DNA of 64,000 nt from JACMJP01 sp046160675 (GTDB taxonomy: Bacteria > Bacteroidota > Bacteroidia > Chitinophagales > BACL12), in NCBI GenBank assembly GCA_046160675.1, contig JBJXHH010000131.1, positions 1 through 64,000 of the forward strand. The letters run 5' to 3'. How positions within the stretch are numbered: position 1 is the first letter of the stretch; each line of letters opens with the position of its first letter. Shown piece after piece: positions 34,220 to 44,092 of this stretch. The notes beneath the pieces were generated by a model. That model saw only the letters and a program-made list of their open reading frames with translations. It did not search any database and was not told the DNA's origin. The translations under genes were made by a program, and so were the position numbers.

Positions 34220-36055
34220 ATGAGAAAATTATTTCTTGTTTTTTTAGTTGCATCCATCAGTTTATCTTCTTGTAAGGAGAGCACAACATCACAAAAAACT
34301 GACCATACTGCTATACAGGCAATGGCACAAAAGTATCTTGATGCTTATAATACTGAGTATCAGAAACTTTATTACGCTTCTGCTGAAGGGCAGTGGCAAT
34401 TGAACACAAAAATTGTGGAGGGAGATTCAACAGCTTCAAAAAATGCTGCTGTGGCTGATGAAGCATTTGCAAAATTTACCGGAAGTATTGCAAATATTGA
34501 CAGTGCAAAAAAATATATCGCCCTAAAAGATAAACTCACCCCGCTGCAGGCAAAACAGTTTGAATACATTCTTTACTTTGCCGGGAACAATCCGGAAACT
34601 GCTGGAGATGTTGTGAAGAAAAGAATTGAAGCTACCAATGCGCAAGTAGAGAAACTGTATGGCTTCAAATATATGCTCGACGGCAAACAGGTTACTACAA
34701 ATGACCTTGATAAGATTCTTCGGGAGTCAAATAATTTGAATGACAGATTAAATGCATGGACCACCAGCAAAGAAGTAGGCAAACCATTAAAAAGTGGGCT
34801 TACTGAACTTCAGCAATTGCGCAATGCAAGTGTTACCCCACTGGGCTATTCCGATTATTTTTCATACCTGGCAAGTGAATATGGTATGAGCAGCGATGAA
34901 ATGCTGGAACTTACGAGAAGTATGATAAGTGATGTGTGGCCACTGTACAGGGAATTGCATACATGGGCAAGGCATGAGCTTGCTAAAAAATATAATGAGC
35001 CCGTGCCTGAATACCTTCCGGCGCATTGGCTGCCAAACCGCTGGGGGCAGGACTGGACAGCAATGGTGCAGGTAGAAGGTTTAAACATTGACCCGGCACT
35101 GGAAAAAAATGGAGCTGAATGGGTAATGAAAAAAGGTGAAGAATTCTGGATGAGTTTAGGTTTTCCTGCTTTGCCACAAAGTTTTTATGAAAAATCTTCA
35201 CTGTATCCTTTGCCTCCTGATGCAGGGTACTCAAAAAATAATCATGCAAGTGCATGGCATCTTGATCTTGGCACTGATGTTCGTTCACTTATGAGTGTGG
35301 AACCTAATACTGACTGGTGGAGTACTGTATTACATGAACTCGGACATATATACTACTTCATTGAATACACAAACCCTGATGTGCCTCTTGTTTTGCGCAC
35401 AGGTGCTAACAGGGGTTATCATGAAGCATTTGGTAGCATGATAGGTTTGGCAAGTTTACAGAAACCTTTGTTACAAAGCCTGGGGTTGGTAGAAGAAGGC
35501 GTACAAACAAATGATACTTTAAAACTGCTGAGTGAATCTTTAGATTTTATTGTTCATATTCCCTGGGGAAGTGGAACAATGACAGAGTTTGAATATAATC
35601 TCTATGCAAATAATCTTTCTCCTGATCAGTACAACGCAAAATGGTGGGAGTTGGCAAAAAAATACCAGGGCATAGTTCCACCAACAGACAGATCAGATGC
35701 GGAAGGCTATTGTGATGCTGCTACAAAAACACATATTAATGATGACCCGGCGCAATATTATGATTATAGTATAAGTAATGTGTTGCTGTTTCAGTTTCAT
35801 GTGTACATTGCCAATAATATTTTAAAACAAGACCCGAAAGCAACCAACTATTGGGGCAGCAAAGAAACTGGCGATTTCCTGCGCAAAGTGATGCGTCCGG
35901 GCGCAACAGTAGAATGGCGAGAACATTTAAAAAACTCCATTGGCAGCGAAATGAGCGCCAAGCCTATGCTGGATTATTTCTCCACTTTGATGGAATACTT
36001 GCAAAAACAAAACGTCGGGAGAACGCATACTTTACCTGAGAAACCAAACTTCTAA
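34220..36055 (+). CDS. M2-family (ACE-like) zinc peptidase lipoprotein
   Basis: A 611-residue lipoprotein (lipobox ISLSSC, Cys about residue 18) with a gluzincin catalytic site. HELGH at H372-H376 and the downstream glutamate E402 (GYHEAFG) supply zinc ligands, in the block RTGANRGYHEAFGSMIGLAS. That block resembles angiotensin-converting enzyme (peptidase family M2), as does the helical rest of the chain (LPAHWLPNRWGQDW, AWHLDLGTDVRSLMSVEP). It should cleave peptides, probably as a dipeptidyl-carboxypeptidase, anchored in the outer membrane or exposed to the periplasm. M2 members are known in bacteria. A TACCTTCG box at 34194-34201 may drive it. Confidence 0.9.
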   Translation: MRKLFLVFLVASISLSSCKESTTSQKTDHTAIQAMAQKYLDAYNTEYQKLYYASAEGQWQLNTKIVEGDSTASKNAAVADEAFAKFTGSIANIDSAKKYIALKDKLTPLQAKQFEYILYFAGNNPETAGDVVKKRIEATNAQVEKLYGFKYMLDGKQVTTNDLDKILRESNNLNDRLNAWTTSKEVGKPLKSGLTELQQLRNASVTPLGYSDYFSYLASEYGMSSDEMLELTRSMISDVWPLYRELHTWARHELAKKYNEPVPEYLPAHWLPNRWGQDWTAMVQVEGLNIDPALEKNGAEWVMKKGEEFWMSLGFPALPQSFYEKSSLYPLPPDAGYSKNNHASAWHLDLGTDVRSLMSVEPNTDWWSTVLHELGHIYYFIEYTNPDVPLVLRTGANRGYHEAFGSMIGLASLQKPLLQSLGLVEEGVQTNDTLKLLSESLDFIVHIPWGSGTMTEFEYNLYANNLSPDQYNAKWWELAKKYQGIVPPTDRSDAEGYCDAATKTHINDDPAQYYDYSISNVLLFQFHVYIANNILKQDPKATNYWGSKETGDFLRKVMRPGATVEWREHLKNSIGSEMSAKPMLDYFSTLMEYLQKQNVGRTHTLPEKPNF

Positions 36056-36120
36056 TTTAAAAAACTATACTTCGATACCCTCTGATTATTTTTCATTCAG
36101 GGGGTATTAATTTTTGTGGA

Positions 36121-36911
36121 ATGTCGGGAAGTTTTGAAAATATCCTTGATAAACCTATCCTAAAACAGGAGGCAGGGGTAATTTTTATAAACAACCCGGT
36201 TGAAGCGTTTGAAAAATTATACCTGGATGTAAGAAGGGCAGAGGGGTGGTTTTATGAGGAGAGAGAAATAATAAATCTTCCTGATGTAAAAATTGACGAT
36301 CTGCACAAACCTCTCTGGGATATAAGAAAAAAGTCAGCTGATGATTTTATAAAATATATCTCTGAGATGAAAAACATGAATTCTTTGTTGGATATAGGTT
36401 GTGGAAACGGGTGGCTTACAAACAAGGTTGCCAAAGCAAAACCCGGAGCTTTAGTTGCGGGAATTGATATCATTGCAACTGAGTTGCAACTTGCCGCAAA
36501 AGTATTTCAGAAAGAAGGCATCAACTGGATTTGTGGAGATGTGATGAAAGATATTTTCAGGAAAGAGAGTTTTGACATTATCCTGTTAGGCGCACCGCTC
36601 AATATTTTCCTGATTTCAGGAAATTGATAAATCAACTGTTTCAATACCTAAAACCGGATGGTGAGATACATGTTATTGATACGCCGTTTTATTCAACTTC
36701 AAAAGCAGGGAAAGCCAAGATGAGAACCCAGATTTATTATGAATCAATTGGTTTTCTCATAATGGAAAACAACTATCATCATAGGTTGTGTGCAGAGTTG
36801 AGGGGCTATCAAATTCAGTTTTTTTATAAGCCGAGTTTTCTGAAACGGATAGACTATGCAATGAGGAGAAAAATATATAAGCCGTTTCCATGGATAGTGA
36901 TAAAAAAGTAA
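36121..36911 (+). pseudogene. class I SAM methyltransferase broken by a -1 frameshift
   Basis: Two frames together make one methyltransferase. The first (36121-36627) holds motif I (LLDIGCGNGWLT) and stops at 36627. The second picks up in the -1 frame. Before its TTG start at 36624 its frame reads AQYFPDFRKLINQLFQYLKP, which continues naturally from FDIILLGA of the first frame. The break lies about 36592-36600, and one inserted base there (for example a T after GGCGCA) would restore GA[S/T]AQYFPDF. The second half carries KPDGEIHVIDTPFY. This is a real pseudogene, a sequencing error, or a programmed frameshift; no slippery run is visible at the site. The substrate is unknown. Confidence 0.82.
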
Positions 36912-36927
36912 AATTTAATTAACGTAC

Positions 36928-39363
36928 TTATTTCCCGGCTACTTGTTGTAATTGCCTGAATGTCTCCAGCCCGCATTGCAGAAAGCCGATGTACTCACTT
37001 ACATCTGGAGTATAGGCAGTTGGTTTGTTTAATACTTTTCCGTCAGCAGAAAGTAAAGCATAGTAAGGTTGTGAATTAGTGCCGAATTCTTTTGCCTGGA
37101 GATCGCCCCACTTAGCACCTATGTTTCGTACTTTTTGCCCAGAATATTCTGAAATATATTGTTCTTCCATGCGCAGTGCAGTTTTATCATCAACATATAA
37201 ACTCACCAACACATAATCTTCACTTATCAATTTATAAACCTCAGTTTCAGGCCATACATTTTCTTCCATCTTTCGACAGTTCACACAAGTGTAGCCTGTA
37301 AAATCTATCAAGATAGGTTTATTCACTTCATTTGCATAAGCAATTGCTTCATCAAGATCGTGAAAACAATTTAAACCCAGCGGGCAGTCAATACCGTTAT
37401 CATAAATGCTGTACCACTTGGGTGGAAGAAATCCGCTGAGAAGAGGAGCCGTACCAGTTTTTGTAAGTCCTTGCGCAAAATATACCGCACTACTCAAAAA
37501 TAATATTGCAAATAAACTCCTTGCAATGCCGAACTTTACTTTTTTATTGTCATGCGGAAAACGGATAATACCAACAACATACAGAAAAGCAAGCAGGGAA
37601 ATAAGTACCCAAATTCCAAGGAAAATCTCATATTTAATTATTTCCCAGTGATAAGCCATATCAACGTTGCTTAAAAATTTCAGGGCAAAAGCAAGTTCAA
37701 TAAATGCAAAAATGATCTTCACTTCATTGAGCCAGCCTCCGCTTTTCGGCAGTTTGTTCAGCAATTGCGGAAACAATGCCAAAAGGGTAAAAGCAAGGGC
37801 AAATGCAACACCAAAGCCCACCATGCCTGCACTTAATGCGGCGCCACCATCTTTTAAACTGTTTGCCAACAGGGAGCCAAGGATGGGTCCTGTGCAAGAA
37901 AATGAAACGATACAAAGTGTAAGTGCCATGAAAAATATTCCGAGTAGGCCTCCAACATCACTTGCGCTGTCAGCTTTGTTTGCCCACCGGCTGGGTAATT
38001 TTATTTCAAATAAACCGAAGAGAGATAATGCAAATAAAATGAATACTGCGAAGAAGATAAGGTTTACAATGTTGTTTGATGCGAATGCATTGAGTTTATC
38101 TCCTGATAAACCAAACAATAAGAAGGGCAGCGAGGCAATAAAATAAACTAGTATAATACTCAACCCATAGAACGATGCTTCGAAAATTCCTTTACGCCTG
38201 TTTCCTGACCTTTTTGTAAAAAAGGAAATGGTAAAAGGGATCATTGGGAAAGTACATGGCATAATCAAACCGATTAAACCACCAATGAATCCCAAAATAA
38301 ATGTACTGAACAAACTTTTATTTCTGGCATCTGTAATTTGACCGCTTACATACCCTTCACATTGTGCATTGTTTGCATAGGCTGTGTCAATCTTAAAATC
38401 TGCAGAAAAAATATTTTGAGTGGTGGGAGTTGTGTCTATACTAGGTATGATCTCGGCAATTGTTTCACCATCTAATTTTAAATTAAAATCTTTTTGACCG
38501 TAAAGGCATTGAGAAGCGTCGCAAACCTGGTAGTCAATAAAACCACTGATAACTGCATTGGGCGAATCAACTTGTATTTTCTGGCGGAGCTCTACTTTCC
38601 TGTGATAATATTTCAGGACCTTGTTTTCAAAAAGAGGTTCAGCTTTTGTTTCCAATTCACCGATTTCTTCCACTTTGCCCACAAGCTGATATGTACTCAC
38701 CTGCGATTCAAAATTCACTTTCATTGGTTGGGCTCCTCCCTTTGGTGAATTTTGAGAATACAGTTTCCAGGTTGGGCTTATTTCTGCTTTGAATTTCAAC
38801 CAATATTCTTTATCTGAAATTTTCTCTGTGCTGATGTTCCATTTTACAGGATTCTTCTCTTTTGAATAATCTATCGATGGGTCTATATTTTCACCTGAAG
38901 TTTTTTCTGCTGTAAGGGTAAAACTGAAATCGTAAGTAGGGTTTATGCATACATTACTACAGGTCATGTAATCGAGATAACCTGTTATTGTTACATCTTT
39001 TGTGATCTTAAGTTTTTGTCGAAGCGTTAGCCGCTTTTTATAGAATTTTATTACCTGGTTGTCGAAAAATTCATCCACCTCCTCTTCCATTCTTCCCAAT
39101 TCTTCCATTTCCCCCACTAGTTCAACACCCTCAGGTAAACTTTCGAAAACAAGGGTGGTTGGAAGGGGCCCATTTTCAGGAACATCTTTAGAATATACTT
39201 TCCATCCTTCTTCAATGGATGCCTTGAATATTAAAGTATATTCGTTCAACCCTGTAGCAGATTGAGAGATTTCCCATTGTACAGGCTCAAGAATTTGCGC
39301 ATCAGCTTTTTGCAAGATGAAACAAAAGAAAACTAAAACAGCAGCAAATACTCTTTTTAGCAT
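36928..39363 (-). CDS. dsbD: DsbD-like thiol:disulfide transporter with two N-terminal domains
   Basis: An 811-residue membrane protein that moves electrons from cytosolic thioredoxin to the periplasm. After a signal peptide come two DsbD-alpha-like beta domains in tandem (about residues 25-150 and 165-300), each with a CxxxC-type pair (YMTCSNVCI and YQVCDASQC). A transmembrane core of about eight helices follows (residues 345-645), with the conserved cysteines in IMPCTFPMIP and SFSCTGPILG. The last 130 residues form a thioredoxin-like domain with FTGYTCVNCRKMEENVW. Most DsbD have one N-terminal domain, so the duplication is notable. It stands alone on the minus strand. Confidence 0.92.
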   Translation of the reverse strand: MLKRVFAAVLVFFCFILQKADAQILEPVQWEISQSATGLNEYTLIFKASIEEGWKVYSKDVPENGPLPTTLVFESLPEGVELVGEMEELGRMEEEVDEFFDNQVIKFYKKRLTLRQKLKITKDVTITGYLDYMTCSNVCINPTYDFSFTLTAEKTSGENIDPSIDYSKEKNPVKWNISTEKISDKEYWLKFKAEISPTWKLYSQNSPKGGAQPMKVNFESQVSTYQLVGKVEEIGELETKAEPLFENKVLKYYHRKVELRQKIQVDSPNAVISGFIDYQVCDASQCLYGQKDFNLKLDGETIAEIIPSIDTTPTTQNIFSADFKIDTAYANNAQCEGYVSGQITDARNKSLFSTFILGFIGGLIGLIMPCTFPMIPFTISFFTKRSGNRRKGIFEASFYGLSIILVYFIASLPFLLFGLSGDKLNAFASNNIVNLIFFAVFILFALSLFGLFEIKLPSRWANKADSASDVGGLLGIFFMALTLCIVSFSCTGPILGSLLANSLKDGGAALSAGMVGFGVAFALAFTLLALFPQLLNKLPKSGGWLNEVKIIFAFIELAFALKFLSNVDMAYHWEIIKYEIFLGIWVLISLLAFLYVVGIIRFPHDNKKVKFGIARSLFAILFLSSAVYFAQGLTKTGTAPLLSGFLPPKWYSIYDNGIDCPLGLNCFHDLDEAIAYANEVNKPILIDFTGYTCVNCRKMEENVWPETEVYKLISEDYVLVSLYVDDKTALRMEEQYISEYSGQKVRNIGAKWGDLQAKEFGTNSQPYYALLSADGKVLNKPTAYTPDVSEYIGFLQCGLETFRQLQQVAGK

Positions 39364-39463
39364 ATGGCGCTTTAAAATTTAGTGAGCAAAATTAAGGGTT
39401 TGGTTGCAGGTATATTTTGTAAACGTCAGATTGCTTACAATATTTTTACTGTAAATTGACCTT

Positions 39464-40177
39464 TTATACAGCAACAGGGGCTTTAACTTTTGCCAGGAAA
39501 GATGCGAAAATGAGCCTGCCATCTGTATTCCCCAGCATTTCTTCACTTGCCCTTTCAGGATGGGGCATCATACCGAATACATTGCGCCCGGCATTGCATA
39601 TTCCTGCAATATTATAGGTGGCACCGTTTGGGTTCGCATCGTCAGTAATGTTACCGTTTTCATCACAATAACGGAAAATGATCTGGTCTTTTTCTTTAAG
39701 TTCTTTTAACGTTTTTGCGTCACAGTAATATCTTCCTTCGCCGTGAGCGATAGGAATTTTTAAAGGAGTGTTTAGGGGAATATTTTGATTTATGTTGCTT
39801 GCATTATTCTCTGTACAGAGAAATACATTTTTGCAAATGAATTGCTGGGTTGCATTTTCCAGAAGAACTCCTGGCAGTAATCCGGCTTCACATAAAATTT
39901 GAAATCCGTTACAGATTCCCCATGCATAACCGCCCTTGTTACAATGTTCTATTACCTGCTGCATAATAGGTGAAAACCTTGCAATACTCCCGGTACGCAA
40001 CGCATCACCGTATGAAAAACCACCGGGCAGCATGATACAATCTGCAGTGGTTAAACCACCTAGGTCATGTTGTTTATGAAAGAGCTCAATAACCTCGCAG
40101 TTCATCACATTCCGCAAAACATGAATGAGGTCCTGATCACAATTAGAGCCTGGAAAAGTTACAACACCGAATTTCAT
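39464..40177 (-). CDS. purQ: phosphoribosylformylglycinamidine synthase, glutaminase subunit
   Basis: The 237-residue glutaminase subunit that supplies ammonia for the fourth step of purine synthesis. The class I glutaminase nucleophile is C89 in WGICNGFQIL. GGFSYGDALRTGSIAR and the catalytic His-Glu pair in MPHPERASE are in place. In Bacteroidota the PurL partner is often separate, and none is in this window. It is the last gene of the minus-strand run that starts with the peptide transporter, following the DUF6427-like gene by 15 bp. The purF gene lies 28 kb away. Confidence 0.97.
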   Translation of the reverse strand: MKFGVVTFPGSNCDQDLIHVLRNVMNCEVIELFHKQHDLGGLTTADCIMLPGGFSYGDALRTGSIARFSPIMQQVIEHCNKGGYAWGICNGFQILCEAGLLPGVLLENATQQFICKNVFLCTENNASNINQNIPLNTPLKIPIAHGEGRYYCDAKTLKELKEKDQIIFRYCDENGNITDDANPNGATYNIAGICNAGRNVFGMMPHPERASEEMLGNTDGRLIFASFLAKVKAPVAV

Positions 40178-40192
40178 TGAAGAGGTTAAAAT

Positions 40193-41185
40193 TTATTCTG
40201 CAAAATTAATGTATTGAAATAACAATACAGTTCCCAAAAGCGCAAGGTGGATGATCTCGGCAGCTTCCCTGTTTTTGAGGCTGATAAAAAAATACCCAAC
40301 AACTATGCTCGCAGGAAAAACAAGCGGGTAAAGGCTTTGAAAACTAAAAGGATATGTTAAAAATGCGCTAAGTAAAATAAAAAACCCATAAGCTATGATG
40401 CATGAAAAGTATTTCCTGATTTGAATGAGCACAGTAGAATATCTAGTGTTCAGAAAAACGAAGGATATAATAATCAGGATAAAGGCTAATAGAAATTTGA
40501 TGAAGAAAATAAGATCAAAGGTGCTTCTAAAAAACGAAAAATCAGTTGGAAAAGAAAATTGTTTTGTGAATTCGGGTAACTTATCAAACCAGTAATAGGC
40601 TGTTGCAACTAAAAAGTACGTTACCGCAAATGTTGAAAAAAACAAGATTACTTCCCTGAATACAGTGGAACGTAACTGAGTGAAAGCATAAAGGCAAAAT
40701 AAAATAAGAACTATAGCCGGGAAGTAAATTAATGTGATGAGAGATAACAGGAAACCTACATCAAAAAATTCTGTTCCAATTTTAGATTTGTTGTACATGG
40801 TAAACAAAAGAAAAAGGAGCCAGAAAAAAATGAAATTGATTAGAATTAACGGATAAAATGCTATGAACCCATCAAACAAAAAACAAAATAAGTAATATAC
40901 AGCCGCAGGAATAAGAGAAAATCGGCTTGTGATTTTAAAATATTGTAAGAAGAAACAAACCAAAATGCCCTGCAAAAAAATTGAGAAGAGAACGCCAATT
41001 TGTAAAATTTGAGGTGAAATTTTTTGAAGGCCAAGCCAGTTATTAAATAGTAACTCCGCTGCCGGTGTAGAAACCCCATAACTACCCTGAAAGGGATTTT
41101 GATAACTATGGACACAAAGCCCTGCAAAATATATAAGCAGAAACAGGAGAGAAACCGGAGAGAGGTTTTGCAATAACCGAAGCAC
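40193..41185 (-). CDS. polytopic membrane protein, DUF6427-like
   Basis: A 330-residue protein with about nine or ten hydrophobic helices and almost no soluble domain. It begins LQNLSPVSLLFLLIYFAGLC. The segment MYNKSKIGTEFFDVGFLLSL followed by ITLIYFPAIVLILFCLYAF resembles the DUF6427 family known in Bacteroidota, whose members often lie by nucleotide-metabolism genes such as upp. Here it is directly upstream of purQ (15-bp gap) and 9 bp downstream of another unknown. Function is unknown. The family assignment is by pattern and is tentative. Confidence 0.6.
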   Translation of the reverse strand: MLRLLQNLSPVSLLFLLIYFAGLCVHSYQNPFQGSYGVSTPAAELLFNNWLGLQKISPQILQIGVLFSIFLQGILVCFFLQYFKITSRFSLIPAAVYYLFCFLFDGFIAFYPLILINFIFFWLLFLLFTMYNKSKIGTEFFDVGFLLSLITLIYFPAIVLILFCLYAFTQLRSTVFREVILFFSTFAVTYFLVATAYYWFDKLPEFTKQFSFPTDFSFFRSTFDLIFFIKFLLAFILIIISFVFLNTRYSTVLIQIRKYFSCIIAYGFFILLSAFLTYPFSFQSLYPLVFPASIVVGYFFISLKNREAAEIIHLALLGTVLLFQYINFAE

Positions 41186-41194
41186 AGCGTAATA

Positions 41195-42679
41195 TTAGAA
41201 AACGACTTTCACAAATGCAATCGTTCGCCTGTAAATACTTGGGATAATGATTTCATTAAAAGAGATTTGTTTGCCTGCTGATGTGCGTAGTTCTACTTCC
41301 TGTTGGTTGGGATTAAATAAACTTTTCCTGTCTAGCGAACCATCTGCCAGCATTTGATATTGCAGCACATTGTTGTTTTGTGAAATATCTTCATTGAAAA
41401 TAAAATACAAGCTCTCTTTGCAATTTGCCAGGGCGAATGATGAATTTACTCCTTTATCCTCTTTACTCACTTGTTTTTTACGAATGATATTACTCCAATC
41501 AATCGCACCATTATTGTTTAAAGAAAACAACAGGAGATCACTATACTCAAAATATTCTACCTGGCGGGTAGAAGTCCTGTAACCGTAATAGGGATCGTAC
41601 ACTGTGTTTTCATAATTCTCCACTGTTTTTTCGTAAAATTCAGCTATCATTAAAGCCCCACCATCCAGCCGTGGAACAATTTGGGCCACCCGGTATGTCG
41701 GCACATACTTCACTTTCTTTTCATCTACACCGGCAATATTATCCAGCATTTCCTGTGTAAAAGTGAATGTATTGTGTTGCATAATGTTCCCGCTTGTTGC
41801 ATCTAAAACAAAAAAAGTATAACCAAGCATCGCATCTTTATTGTCTTCCCCTGTTATACCAACAGCAATGATTTTTCCACTTTTATTTTCTATTTCGAAA
41901 CTAATTTCACGGATACAACTTTCAAGGGAATCATTTGCATTATGTATTTCTGTTTTTGCAAACTGATTACCTGCCTTAGGCATTATGAAAAGATAATGTG
42001 CTGTACTTTTTTCTCTCCGGCAGTTATACAAATCATTTCTGAATAAAAAAACAGGATTGCCGTTTTCACTGATTGTTGCTTTTACTAGTTCTGGTGCAAA
42101 TCCTTCTGTTGCAAGACTTACAGTTGTGGCCTGAGAAGTATTTCCCTCACTATTTATTACAGTTGATAACAATTTGTCTATCCGCCCATTACTGTATTCA
42201 TATTTATAAACAAGTACGAATTCATCATTTTTTGATTTTATGATTTTGAATTCAGAAAAATTATCGCTCAACCTAAGTGAGGTTGAATCAATCAATTTTG
42301 GGTCGCCTTTTTTTTCGAGATCAATATTATATTTTTGAAGGTTCAGATATAGATTCTTGCTTTCTTTTAGAGTATAAAACTGAAAAATCTCTTCGTTGAT
42401 CTTTATCAACTCAATAGTTTCATAATTATCCAGTTTCAATGTAATATCCCTTTTTCTTTTCAGCTGCATTTGTTTATCAAGCACTTCTACTTCGTCTTCA
42501 AACCTGTATTTTTTATAAATAAGCAAGTCCCCGTTTTTGGTTTTACCTAAAATGTCAAACCCAATGAGTTCAGTACTCAGTTTTTCGGGGGTAGAGATAA
42601 AAACATTTTGGGCATTAGCATAAAAACTGAAAATGATAATGAAGACAAAAAAAATAATATGCCTAAGTATACGTTTCAC
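41195..42679 (-). CDS. secreted protein, unknown, probable beta-propeller-like
   Basis: A 494-residue exported protein with a clear signal peptide (HIIFFVFIIIFSFYANAQ). The mature part is a succession of beta strands with short repeats of the kind seen in propeller or quinoprotein-like folds (GKTKNGDLLIYKKYRF, GNPVFLFRNDLYNCR, GGALMIAEFYEKTVE, SLYFIFNEDISQNN). I do not recognise a named family, and no catalytic motif is evident. It lies between the ABC permease and the DUF6427-like gene in a run of same-strand genes, so it is likely co-transcribed with them. A binding or surface role is only a guess. Confidence 0.6.
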   Translation of the reverse strand: MKRILRHIIFFVFIIIFSFYANAQNVFISTPEKLSTELIGFDILGKTKNGDLLIYKKYRFEDEVEVLDKQMQLKRKRDITLKLDNYETIELIKINEEIFQFYTLKESKNLYLNLQKYNIDLEKKGDPKLIDSTSLRLSDNFSEFKIIKSKNDEFVLVYKYEYSNGRIDKLLSTVINSEGNTSQATTVSLATEGFAPELVKATISENGNPVFLFRNDLYNCRREKSTAHYLFIMPKAGNQFAKTEIHNANDSLESCIREISFEIENKSGKIIAVGITGEDNKDAMLGYTFFVLDATSGNIMQHNTFTFTQEMLDNIAGVDEKKVKYVPTYRVAQIVPRLDGGALMIAEFYEKTVENYENTVYDPYYGYRTSTRQVEYFEYSDLLLFSLNNNGAIDWSNIIRKKQVSKEDKGVNSSFALANCKESLYFIFNEDISQNNNVLQYQMLADGSLDRKSLFNPNQQEVELRTSAGKQISFNEIIIPSIYRRTIAFVKVVF

Positions 42680-42729
42680 AAATATTTTTTATAACGTTGA
42701 AAATTGCTGTATGTTATAATTTATATGAA

Positions 42730-43971
42730 TCATTTCTTTAACTTCGGGTCTAACGCATCCCGCATGCCCTCCCCTATCAGATTATAAACCGTAACTGTAA
42801 TAAAAATAGCCAGTCCCGGAAAAACTACAAGCCACCAGGCATTAAAATTTGCCCTGCCTTCATTCACTAACGAACCCCATGTTACAGTGCCCGGTGGAAC
42901 CCCAATGCCCAGAAATGATAAACTCGATTCAACTAAAATGGCGGATGCAATACCAAAGGCAATAGTAACCAAAGCCGGTGCTAGTCCATTGGGCAATGCA
43001 TGTTTAAGGATAGTTTTGCTTTCGCTATAGCCAAGTGATCTCGCTGACTGAATATATTCAAGGTTGCGAATGCGCAGGAATTCTGCCCTTGTGAATCGGG
43101 CAATTCCTGTCCAACTGGTAAGCCCGATAATGATCATAATATTGATGAGGGAGGGCTTTGCAATGGCTGCTAAACTGATTATGAGAATAAACACAGGGAT
43201 GGAATGAATGATTTCAATACTTCTGCTTACAATTGCATCAACCGGAATATGTACTTTTTTCCTGAGCCATGGTATTTTGCCGACAAATTTTCCAAGAAAA
43301 GAAAATAGAAAAATCACAAATGAAAAAATAGTAATGCTCACCAATACCTGAAATATCATAGGAAAAGCCCCCTTTTCAATGGCATCGGTAAGAGTGTAAC
43401 TTCTGGTTCCAAATGCATAAAACCAGGCAACTACGATCCCAAGAATCACTGTCCAGAATCTTCCTCTTGATGTTGTGAGATTTTCATCACCGAAATAACC
43501 GGCAATACTACCCAGGAATAACCCTATGAGTGCTGCGATTCCCATAGAAATAAAACCGATTGAAAGAGAAATTCTTGCGCCATGAATGATGCCAGACAGT
43601 ACATCACAACCTATGGAAGTAGTGCCGAGTTTATGTCTGAATTTTGCAGGCATTTCAACGATCTGCCCTTTGTTATTCTTGAACTTCTGTTCTTCATGCG
43701 GGCCTTTATAATTGGCATTAAGTAGGTCGGTTTTTGACGGAGAATAAGGTACAGGCGCCCAAATCACCTGATCATACTCTATTTGTTTCCAATCAGCAAT
43801 ATCAATCTGCAATTTTTGTACTTTCCCCTCTGGCGTTTGAATTTCATAACTTTTTTTGAAAGTGAATGCCGGGAAAAATGTTTCCCCACTTATTTTGCAG
43901 AATAAAGGGCGTTCATTTGCAAGTAATGGCGCAAGTAATGCTAATGCAAGTAAAAACAAAAGAATATACAA
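42730..43971 (-). CDS. peptide ABC transporter permease (DppC/OppC type)
   Basis: A 413-residue (from TTG 43971) inner-membrane permease of the peptide/nickel ABC importer family. The binding-protein-dependent signature is EFLRIRNLEYIQSARSLGYS (the EAA loop), and PNGLAPALVTIAFGIASAIL and FLGIGVPPGTVTWGSLVNEG are standard. A large soluble insertion lies between the first and second helices. The natural N-terminus is a problem: the conserved OppC_N segment continues upstream in frame (FRKYAWQQFKNNKPAYISL, to about 44025), but no ATG, GTG or TTG exists before the stop at 44086-44088. Either initiation is non-standard or the protein is shortened. Confidence 0.87.
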   Translation of the reverse strand: MYILLFLLALALLAPLLANERPLFCKISGETFFPAFTFKKSYEIQTPEGKVQKLQIDIADWKQIEYDQVIWAPVPYSPSKTDLLNANYKGPHEEQKFKNNKGQIVEMPAKFRHKLGTTSIGCDVLSGIIHGARISLSIGFISMGIAALIGLFLGSIAGYFGDENLTTSRGRFWTVILGIVVAWFYAFGTRSYTLTDAIEKGAFPMIFQVLVSITIFSFVIFLFSFLGKFVGKIPWLRKKVHIPVDAIVSRSIEIIHSIPVFILIISLAAIAKPSLINIMIIIGLTSWTGIARFTRAEFLRIRNLEYIQSARSLGYSESKTILKHALPNGLAPALVTIAFGIASAILVESSLSFLGIGVPPGTVTWGSLVNEGRANFNAWWLVVFPGLAIFITVTVYNLIGEGMRDALDPKLKK

Positions 43972-44092
43972 AGAAATGTAGGCAGGCTTGTTGTTTTTAA
44001 ACTGCTGCCAGGCATATTTTCTGAAACTAAAATCGGTATGTTGTGAATTTTTGATAGTTAACTTTTTTAATTTATTATTTCCTATTCATCAT

